Positions 1 through 10,500 of a stretch of 64,000 nucleotides of DNA are shown here, piece after piece. Every line of letters begins with the position of its first letter. Positions within the stretch are counted from its first letter, which is position 1. Location of the stretch: contig NC_079876.1 in the NCBI RefSeq assembly GCF_029227915.1, positions 35,385,828 through 35,449,827 on the forward strand, given 5' to 3'. The notes beneath the pieces were generated by a model that saw nothing but the letters and a program-made list of their open reading frames with translations, made no database searches and was not told the DNA's origin. The translations under genes were made by a program, and so were the position numbers. This DNA comes from Hydractinia symbiolongicarpus (taxonomy: Eukaryota > Cnidaria > Hydrozoa > Anthoathecata > Hydractiniidae).

Positions 1-91
1 CACTCGCCCATGTTGAATCGCCGTCAAGAGGAATCGAACCCCGGTCTCCCGCACAGAGTACGAGAGCTATAACCACTAATCTACGGCGCCA
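1..91 (-). repeat. tRNA-headed SINE, 5' head only, truncated by window edge
   Basis: The reverse complement begins with a tRNA-like head. It has an A-box-like TAGATTAGTGG and a perfect B-box GGTTCGATTCC, followed by the same AACATGGGCGAGTG extension found in the copy at 618. The acceptor stem pairs only partly, so it is a tRNA-derived retroposon rather than a working tRNA. Over the 91 bases it differs from the copy at 618-708 by a single substitution that I can see. The body would lie to the left of the window. Confidence 0.75.
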
Positions 92-617
92 TAAAGATAA
101 TAATAATACGAGATAATTCTACTCTGTAGGAATGTCCCATCATACAGCTTGTTCTAGCTACAATCGTCCGCAAAATGGCCAAACATAGCCAGCTAGATAT
201 TTTGCAGATAGTAAATGTTTATATACAGGTATGTCACGTGTAATTGTTTACGTTGCTTAGCCACAAATAGGCAGTTCTTAACATTAAGGGGGAATAGAGA
301 GCTATATTTTCGTGGACAGTTGTAGCTAGCTATATATATTGTACACACGTCAGGAAATAAACTTTTTTAACCCTGCCGCTGAGCATACATCAGTGCGGCT
401 TAAGTTGCAGAAGCGAAAATTATTTCAATATATATATATATATCGGGAAATTTTTACAACATCAACATTTGTTATTACTGAGGCTTTTTAAATTCTGAAT
501 AGCGGTTCTCGTTCAATCGTCGACATGTATTGAAAATCTGCAAATGTATTTATTATTTCTTTTTCACAATATGTATATGTTTTTTTCAGTTTTGGATAAG
601 AGCTTTTTATCCTACCG
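92..617. other. spacer between the two inverted SINE heads
   Basis: No gene is visible. It contains a short TA run near 430-442. From about 586 there is a segment ending in ATAAGAGCTTTTTATCCTAC that recurs at about 21,421, so part of this spacer belongs to a dispersed repeat family. Confidence 0.5.
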
Positions 618-966
618 TGGCGCCGTAGATTAGTGGTTATAGCTCTCGTACTCTGTGCGGGAGACCAGGGTTCGATTCCTCTTGACGGCGATTCAACATG
701 GGCGAGTGAATGTTACCATAGCCCCGGGTTAACCCAAGCCATGTGAGGGAAATTGGGAAGATGGCACACTGTGTGGGCCGTTGGATGTTGCCGGGAGTTG
801 TCTAGTAGAGTGCGGGCTCTAATTGGGTCTGCGTAGCACAAAATGACAATTAAATACTCTAGGACTCTCCATCTACGCCATGGCCCCTCCTGGAAATAAT
901 AGACAGGGTATATCCCTCGATATTTGTGAGGCTAGCCATGTAAAATATGCGCATCTATCTATCTAC
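618..966 (+). repeat. full tRNA-headed SINE with ATCT tail
   Basis: The head (618-690) has an A-box TAGATTAGTGG and B-box GGTTCGATTCC, the internal RNA polymerase III promoter of tRNA-derived SINEs. A GC-richer body of about 260 bp, unrelated to the surrounding AT-rich DNA, follows. The element ends in a short (ATCT)n tail at about 951-966. Head, unrelated body and microsatellite tail form the classic SINE layout. The family name was not recognised. Confidence 0.75.
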
Positions 967-1320
967 CGTCATGAAAACTTGTTTGCAAAATAAACATATA
1001 CTGCTGTTTGATTTTTAGCTGGACAGGATAACAACAGGCTGTTTCCGCTGTGTTTTTTTAAACCGAAGTTGCAAGAAAGTAAAATGTGCGCCTATCTATC
1101 TATCTAATTTTTGATCTTTCACAGAAACTTTTCCCATAAAATATTGCAGTTTTTTTTTTGCTTTAAGAGGGTAAAAACAGGTTATAAACTGTATTTTTAT
1201 TTTTAAATGTTACAAAATTTTCCACAAAGTAAAATTGTTTTAGGTGCGTAGGATAACAACAGCTTGTTAACTGTCTGTTTGTTTGAACCGAAGTTAGGAT
1301 ATATAAGATGCACATGTAAA
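967..1320. repeat. dispersed repeat related to the 21.4-22.8 kb block
   Basis: Two internal copies carry a GGATAACAACAG-like motif followed by a T-run and AACCGAAGTT. The same order (CACAAAAACTT-like, then AACAACAG/AATAACAG, then AAACCAAAGTTG) recurs at 21,600-21,720 and again in 22,050-22,600. A second (ATCT)n run lies at about 1,091-1,105. No coding sequence was seen. Confidence 0.5.
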
Positions 1321-1343
1321 GTTTTTCATATATATATATTCAT

Positions 1344-1411
1344 GCCCTGTTGGTCTAATGGCTATGACACTCATGCAAATGAGAGATCCAGGTTCAAATC
1401 CTGGACAGGGC
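1344..1411 (+). tRNA. tRNA-Cys(GCA)-like sequence, degenerate
   Basis: The acceptor stem is a perfect 7-bp pair (GCCCTGT with ACAGGGC). The T arm is perfect (CCAGG, loop TTCAAAT, CCTGG). The A-box (TGGTCTAATGG) and B-box (GGTTCAAATCC) are good, and the D stem mostly pairs. The anticodon arm is the weak part. CTCA pairs with TGAG around TGCAAA, which leaves a loop of six bases instead of seven with GCA as the likely anticodon. The total length of 68 nt is short. It could be a tRNA pseudogene, an unusual tRNA, or the head of a SINE without a recognised body. Confidence 0.5.
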
Positions 1412-1584
1412 TAGGAAAAATATAATTATCTTGCATCTACAACAAGCAGGTATTCATAAGTATATGATATTAGCTATATTGAGTATAATAGGTAATCTTT
1501 TGAGTCGTACTTAATGCCTTTGCCTTGGCAACCTCTCCGCAACACTTTCTATACTAGTTTACTAGACAGACTTATTTTATTTAG

Positions 1585-4500
1585 GCTAATCAAGACCAAA
1601 ATCAAAAACGCAAGTTCGAAGAAGTTGATTTTAATGTAAGATAATTTTAATTCATAGTTGGTATGAAAAACCGTTTTTGGTCAATATTAGAGATAATTTC
1701 TTTTTTAAAAAAGCTGTGAAAAATTTAGTTTTGATTCCTGTCTTCCTTCTCTTTCAGGAATATAACCAAGAAGAAGAAGAAGAAGAAGAAGAAGAAGAAG
1801 AAGAAGAACAACAAACTATTTGTCAAAATAATGTGAGAGATAAATTTTTTCAAAATTATTAGTGTTTTTGTTTTTAATATCACTTAATGTTGAGTTTGTG
1901 CTTTTTATCATGCATCAGTAACGGCTAATTGTTACCACGAGAAAAAAAATTGTTAAAGATTTGTGTCACTTTTCGACAAAATTTTGCCACTTTTATTACG
2001 ATTAATAACTTAATTTTGCCATCAAAGAGAATTACTCTGCAACGCTTGGACTTCTCATTAACTCTATTTCCTCATTTTTTTTGGATTTTTTCCAAAATTT
2101 CGAAAAATATGATTTTTGGGCACTTTTTGACATAATGCAAATAATGAGAAAAAGTTTAAGCAGATAGTAAACAAGTTTCAAGGGTTCAATGACGCCACAT
2201 AAATCCATCCCAGACCAAAATATCGCAGCAGAAAGCTCATATACAATTTTGGTTCCGACATATTTCTTCACTTCTCCTGCACAATCAAGTACTCTATATT
2301 TATATACACTATATACATATTTATATACAATATATTTAAAGCATAATACTGTTAAATTCTTTTTCAGGACCCACTTGAAAAACTTTATTTATTTAATTTT
2401 CCATTTAGGAAAATGAACAACAACATCAGAAACAACAGCAAAATGAAAAAAGAAGAAAATTAAGTTTAATTGTGAGGACTGAATTTTTAAATTTATAAAA
2501 TACACAGCAATGGTTATAATTCTCCATATTATAATTGATGCAATGTTTGAAAACCTTGGATCAAAATTCCACGCGTTCGCCGTCACTATACAGAAACCTC
2601 TTTAAAATGCCTCTAAATAGACTAAACACTAATGCTAAGTCTTTATATGACACATGGAAAATTCTCCTTATAGGCTTTTTTTAAGAACTACCTCAGCAAT
2701 TCTTTTTTTATTAATTACTGTTTCCCCTTTTTCCGAAGGATAATCATGAACAGCAACAACAACAACAAAAAGTAATAAAACACCCGGACAATATTCATGT
2801 AAGAGTTCGAATATTTTGTGTATTTTGTGTCGGAAAATGTATTTGAGGACAGGACTTAATCAAAATAATTTAATTCTCTTTAATATGTAGGAAAGTAAAG
2901 AGCAGAATCAACAACAACAACAACATCTAGAGCAACAACCATGCTGTTCCAAAACTGTAGAGGATGTAAGAGATGCAATTATTGAATTTTTTTTATTATG
3001 TACCTAACAATTCTGAACAAATGTTTCTCTAATTTTACTGACGTCATTAAGTGACATTCAATTACTCACTTTGTGTTTCATTAGAAAATTGGGTCGTTAA
3101 AAATTAATTTAACAAATTTTGTACTCTTGAAGTGTTAATTTTAAAAGTAAAAGTTAAATTTTTGGGCTTATGGTAAAATGATTATATTGGTATAAGAAAA
3201 TTACAAGATAACCGTCATAGTGAACATTGTATAGTGTGGAACAAGTGGTTAGTGGTTGCACTTCGTTATTATGCAGTGATGGGTTATTTTTTATCGACAG
3301 TTATTTAGCACCACCAACTAATCATTGTCTTAAAATTCTGTTTCTTCTTTGCAGCACGCATCAGTAATATTAAAAAAACATTGAATAGAATGTATAAAAT
3401 AGAAACACATATGTGGGAAAAATGTCATTAAGTAAAATAAAAGATGTGAATTTGAATTTAGAATGTCAAAGCTGACGTCCTCAGTTTTTGTTGACCACAA
3501 TAACTCTTTAAATATTTTTTTATCACATGTTTCGTGTTATAGCAAAAATTTGCGTAATCGCATATATTAATTAGCTGTCAACATTTCAGGAAACTCAAAA
3601 GTTAGATCAAAAAAGCTATTTTCGTTCTTATTGTTAGAATTATTTTTTTTTTAAAGATTTGTTTAACTAGTTGCGACAGAGTATACACAGATTCTACTTT
3701 TTTTCGTAACAATTACAAAAGCAAACTAAAGTTTTTAGTATTTCTTGCACTGTACGTTATGTTGCCACACTTTCACTAAAACATTGTTAATTGTATCGCA
3801 ATATTAAAAGTCTTAAAAAGGCTTCAAAGAGAAGTTGTAACACTAGAGTAAATTAGAAGAAAAATGTTGCAACCGAAGTCTCACGAATGCTCAAATAGCA
3901 TGATTTACTAACACGCCTAAATATGCCTTTCGAGATATAGTTGCCTTATTTTTCTGTCCCATCTCATTATCCGAAATTTTTGGATTATTTTACAATTTTT
4001 AAATTATCAGTAGTCCCTGCTGTGTTTTTTAATGGTATATTTCTTGACATGCTGCTACATCAATTTCTTTAAAAATCCGATAATGAGAAAAAAATGTAAC
4101 AACTTTTGTCAATATTATCAAATTACTTTTCTGACCAAAGAGAAATATTGCGATATTTTACGATCTCTTTCGGATTTTTTCTAAAAAAACGGGAAAATCT
4201 GATTTTCGGCCAGTCTTTTGCATATCATCCAAATAATGAAAGAAACGGAAAAAGTGTTGAATAAATTTTATTTATTAGAAAGTCCCAACAAATTTTTAAA
4301 ATTCATTCTGGAAAAGATTCAATTTGAAGCAGATTGTAGACAGGTTTCATGCGTTTGATGATGTCATATAAGTCTCTGCTAGACAGGAATAATGTAGCAG
4401 AAAACTCTTATATAAATTTGGCAGCGACATATTTCTGCACTTTTCCTGCGCAATGCTGTTTTGTTGCATATTTACGCTGTTCTAAATACTCTATATTTAT

Positions 4501-7500
4501 ATACATTTTAGTTACACAATAAATTTAAGGCATAATAATGTTAACTTCTGTCCAGGACCCCCTTGCAATAGTTCTAATTCATATAATTTTCCATTTAGGA
4601 ATATGAACAACAGCAACAACAGCAAAGTAGAAAAGAAAGAAAATTAAGTTTAATTGTGAGGATTGAATTTTTAAATTCATAAAATCCACAGCAATGGTTA
4701 TAATTCACATCTCCGTTTATAATTTTAGTGGTTTGAAAGCATTATTTAAAAAATCCACGGGTTCGCCGTCACTATATAGAACGCTCTTTAAAATGCTCAT
4801 GAAAAATTCTCCTTATGGACTTCTTTTAAAAGCTAGCTCAGCACATTCTTTTTTATTATTTAATGTTTTCACTTTTTTTAAGGATATGAAACAACAACAA
4901 CAACAACAACAAAAGAACCAACAGCAACAACAACAACAAAAGAAACAACATCAACAACAACAACAACAACTAGAACAACAACCATGCTGTTCAAAAACTG
5001 CAGAGGATGTAAGAGATTCAATTATTGTATTCTTTTTTATTATATTCCTAACAATTCGAACAGAACGTTTGTCTAATAATACTGTCTAATAATAATGTTT
5101 ATGTTAAGTTAAAATTTGGTCCAGTGATCAAATGATTACACTAGTATAAAAAAAATTACAACACATCCTTCATATTACACATTGTATGGTTTGATAACAA
5201 GTGGTCAATTTCGGGACTTCATTTTTATGCAACATTGGGTTATTTTTCATTTAGACATATTAAGACCACCAACTATCATCCATATTCATAAACTTCTGTT
5301 TCCTTATTATAGCACAAATCAGTAGAATTTAAAAAGCAATGAGTAGATAAACAGAAAAAGAATCATATCTGTATTTTCCAATTAGATTTAAATGATATTT
5401 ATTACGCACTTAAAAAAGCGTATTTTTGCTGCATTTTAAGACTCGAATCTTGTAAAATCTTGTAAGATTTAATATTTCAGAAGTTTTATTTCTACCTTAA
5501 CTTACAGGTATGCCAAAACCAAGTTGTCCAATTCCGAAATGGAAAGAAGGGTATTTTATACCTGAATATTAGAAAAGTAAGTTTTTATACGGTTTTTTAT
5601 CTTAGTGTAATACATTATTTTTGGATTAGTGTTGCATGTTGTTCTAGAGCTTTCTTTTGTAGCAACAAAAAACCTGCTACAATAATCTCATGCATTTATA
5701 ACTCATCTGCACCACAAACAAAGTTTGGCAGTCTGAAATGAAACAGGATTTGACCGTAACAAAAGTTTCAAAAAAACAGCAGAAATATATATATATCCAC
5801 GCCAATCTCTTTTTAATAGGAAAAATAAACCCCCCGAACTGTAACAATTCCAGGTTTACAAAAAATACTATAACTTAAATTCAAAGAAAAAATGTAATTC
5901 TGATATTTTACAATTAAACTACAACCTTTCATTTTTCGGTATCTGAATTTTAATTTTACTACTTGGATTATCATTTTAGAATCCAAAAAGAAAATGTAAA
6001 AAGGATGTGTAAGTATATTTATATTTTATTGCTATAAAAGTGTTTAAGAAAAATTACATTTTAGTCAAATTAAATAATTTGTTACTATCATCTAAATCAT
6101 AGGCCTGATTATCAGCCGTGGGTAAAAGAAAGAAAAAGAAGAAAAAAAGAAAATAGGTAAGAATAAAAAAGACACTTGCTTTTGCACAAAGTATCAAAAA
6201 TATAATAGATTCCATCCGTATTAAATATGAAGGAAGTGATTAAAAAATGTCTTGATGAAACTTAGAGAGCAATAATTATAGTATGTTATACATAATCATC
6301 AATATATACATATACGCTTTGCCCATAAAATATGTATTAATATGACTTTTAAAATCCACGACATGTCCTACTACACTTTCCCAGAAATAAGTCGTTGTAG
6401 CTCTTAATTCTGGTGTATATTGATTTGATCTTGTGCTATATTGCATCTCATACATATTCTGTCTAAAAACATTATTATGAACATTTTACTGGACTTTCCG
6501 TCCTTGTAAACTTTGAATATACGTTTTAAAAACCAAAGACATGTCGTACATTAATTTTTAAAAATTGTATTTGTATCTACGAAAAATTTAATAATATTAA
6601 CACACAATTATAATTCTGATATTACGGATATCTAAATGTTAACACAATAGATTATACTTTATTAAGGCCTTAAGACAAAATATTTATAATTTCAAATATA
6701 CTTGTAATGTAGAATATATCTAATCCAACCAATGATTTTAAGAAGTATTCCCATATTTTTTAGTGTCAACGAAGGTGTCAATCCACCTGTTGGGGAAATT
6801 ATGAATCCGTACGTATTATTTCATATATATACTTTTGCTACTACTATATAGAGATAAAATGTGCATTTAACATACTCAGACAAAATATTAACTGCTTTTC
6901 ATTCTAATAAAAAGCATACCTATATTTTCACACAATATGATTTAAATTCCTTTTTGAATCCTTTTATAAGGCCTTAAGACAAAATATTTAAAATTTCAAA
7001 TATACTTGTAATATAGAATGTATCTATTCCAATCAATGCTTTTAAGAAGTATTCCCATATTTTTTAGTGTCAACGAAGGTGTCAATCCACCCGTTGCGGA
7101 AATTATGAATCCGTACGTATTATTTGATGTATATACTTTTGCTACTACTATATAGAGATAAAATGTGCATTTAACATACTCAGACAAAATATTAACTGCT
7201 TTTCATTCTAATAAAAAGCATACCTATATCTTCACACAATATGATTTAAATTCCTTTTTAAATCCCTTTTTTAAGGCCTTAAGACAAAATATTTAAAATT
7301 TCAAATATACTTGTAATATAGAATGTATCTATTCCAATCAATGCTTTTAAGAAATATGCCCATATTTTTTAGTGTCAACGAAGGTGTCAATCCACCTATC
7401 GTAGAATTCATCGCTCCGTACGTATTAGTTGATGTATCTATTTTTGCTACTACTATAGGGAGATAAAAAGGTAGATTAAAAACACCCAGACAAAATAATA

Positions 7501-10500
7501 ACTGATTTTTATTCTAATAGAAGGATTACCTGTGTTTTTAATTTTTGTTTTTAATACTCTATTTTAAGACCTCAAGACAAGATAATTCAGATTTCAAATA
7601 TATTTACACATATGCTACCTTTTTAGAGTCAACAAAGGTGTTGATGCACCAAAAGAAGAACAATTTTTCGTTCCGTACGTCTTACTTATTTCATATATTT
7701 TTGTAACTAACATAGGGACACATAGGGTTGGAGAAAATGCACCCAGACAGCCCTTGCAACTCTTGCAACCCAACGATTAATATTTTTGTAAATATGAGCA
7801 AATATATTTTGGCGAAAAAGCAATTATTAACTTTAACATTCACCGTGGTTTTTCAAATTACTTAATCCTTTAACGTAAAACGTAATGTCCACTCTCATCA
7901 TTACACAATTATATTTGTCACCAGATTAAGTAATGGACGAAATATGCATATATGAATATTTACTGTAGAGATTCTGATTTGTCTAATACAAAATCTTAAA
8001 ATCATAAATAAATCATTTGGGATGGCACGTCCGTATTTTTTTTATTCCAAATCTTATCGTATTATTAGCTTTATACTAGTCAATAATATTTTAGCGTCGG
8101 AATTAGCAAAAAATTGCTTTCACGATTCTTACGTAACTTCTCAGAACATGTTATATTTATACTGTTTCTTAAATTTATGTTTCATCACTTCGCACAGCAT
8201 TTCGCGAAATAATCTTCTTTATTATTGGAATACCACAAATATATTAATCTTCAAGCTGACATTGGTTCTAACTGAGGTGTAACTAACACGTTTTAATTTA
8301 GATTACAAAATGCTCCAGGAGTTGAGCAGTACGTTGTTCCGTACGTATCTTTTTCATTCTAACCTTCTTCTACATAAGTTACAAAAATATACATTTACTA
8401 TGTTGCTGTTCGTTGATATGTCATTATATTGTTTTCTTTTATTTCAATATAGTTTTAACTGCCCTGAAGATATCAGCAAATGGATTGCAGTAAGTAGCTT
8501 CTACTTATAGATGTACAACGACCGTATAATAGATAGACCTACATGTCTGTAACATGTAGCTACCTCTTTTTAACAAATTAACTTTCTTTGTTTCTTCGTA
8601 TGTTAGAATGCACCAATATGGATTCAAGAATTTGTAGATCGACAGAGTGTAAGTAATAAACAATATTTTACTTCTTTTCTTCTGATATGGTAATATGGCA
8701 TATATTTCTTTAATTTAAGTTAAGGCGTGAGTATACAAAAAGGTGTGATATTTTAAAATGCTAATAATTTACCAAAACTTTATTTTCATATATTAATGCA
8801 TATATTTTTAGAAAGCCTGTATGATTACCTATATAATGGTATAAAAATTATTAAGAAAAAATAAAATTTAAAGGTTTAATAGACACGGAAAAAAAAGAAC
8901 TTTCTCCTACAAATGCGATCTCTTTTACAAAACTACTAATTTCTCAAGTTTGCTGTTCGCTTTTTTGTAATCACAAGACATTGATCTAAAAACGCTTTTT
9001 TAATTTTTTCATAATGTTTTTGACTTTTGGAGTTATTAAATTTTTCCCCACAATTTTATTTATTGCCTTCTTTGTTTGCCAAAGATTTTCAATATCAAAA
9101 TGACAGTTATCATCTTTCTCCTTGGGGAGGTTATCCAGTTTTTGGTTAAAATGTCTTTCAAAAGCCCTTAAGTAAGGTTTAACTAATTTCACTCTTGAAA
9201 GTGCAGTCTGAAATTTATGAAATTTTCCTACTCATAGAACTCATAAGCAGCCGAAATAGATTGCACCTTATTTGTGTTGAGTGTTGAAAAAAATGTTGAT
9301 AGAAAATAAAATGCAAATTGCACTCTTAGATTACTAATGACAATAAAGCAACACATGTTTATCAGGTGGTACGTTTACTGGCTGTCAGTATTTGCTCTAA
9401 AAAATTGATTATTATTTTTGTGTCATAAGGAAATGAATATACAATCACATTGAAAAGCTATGTGACAAGTTTAACAAAAATTTATTTCGCAATTATCTGT
9501 GATTATCATTTTTTTTTTCTCCTCATATTTAGTATCCACTAATTGTATTCATATACATAAAAGAAAAAAGAATTAATAAAATTTTCATTATCTCTTTTCG
9601 AAATATATGCGGTAGAGAGTACAATATGGTAAATGTTTATCTGCTTATTAGGCGTAGTGAGGCAAGAAAAAAATATATCAGGCATAATAAAAAATTTCAT
9701 ATCTTGTCATATTGTACGAGGTTTTAGTGTAAAAACTCATTTATTATTGGTGCCAGCAAGCTCAAAAGATGATTTCACAATGAGCCAAAAATACAAAAAA
9801 AGTATCTTAGTATCTTATAAAAGTATCTTAAAAAAATACATATAAAAAAAATTAAAGAAAATGAAAAACGAATAACCAATAATAAATATTACTTTTTTGC
9901 GACTACTATACATTGTGAGTTGTGTTCTTTTGACAAAAGCTCATTTTTTTACAGATATTAAATAACCATTGTTGTAAACAATTGTCGATAACATTCGAAA
10001 TTGTTTTTAAAATTCGATTATTTTTTGTTAAACATCGTTGTTCTGCTTTCACTACTCATTTTTTTGCGTAAAACGTTACTTTAGTTTCTCTCTGAAATAG
10101 AACGTTATATATAACTTTTACACCAATCAACAAAGTGTAAAAGTATAAAGTTTTTGTCGCTTTGAATTCCAGGAGATACAAGAGAATTTAAAGAGTCAAA
10201 TCAAGAAAATGGAGGTGAGGCAATTATCTTATTGCTGTGCCCTATCCCCCAATCTTAAAAATGTTGCTACATTTATTGAGCATCACAAACTTTAAATCTG
10301 TTTTGTTAACACTTATGCATTAGAATTTTACTTAATTATATTACCAAGCAAAATCATACATGTTTTTTTGTTTTTTGTTTTTCAAAAAAAAATTCAAAAA
10401 AGTGAGATCATCGACTTTAGAGCGCTAAAAGACAATGTTAACATACAGTTAGTAACAAACAAATAGCTAAATGTTTTATATTGTACATATACAGAGTATT

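Noticed and set aside
618-690. Functional tRNA gene
   Set aside because: The acceptor and T stems do not pair fully and a SINE body with an ATCT tail follows, so it is a SINE head.
6996-7187. Minus-strand 63-codon frame
   Set aside because: Lies within the intron-exon tandem units on the opposite strand and is not kept in the neighbouring unit.
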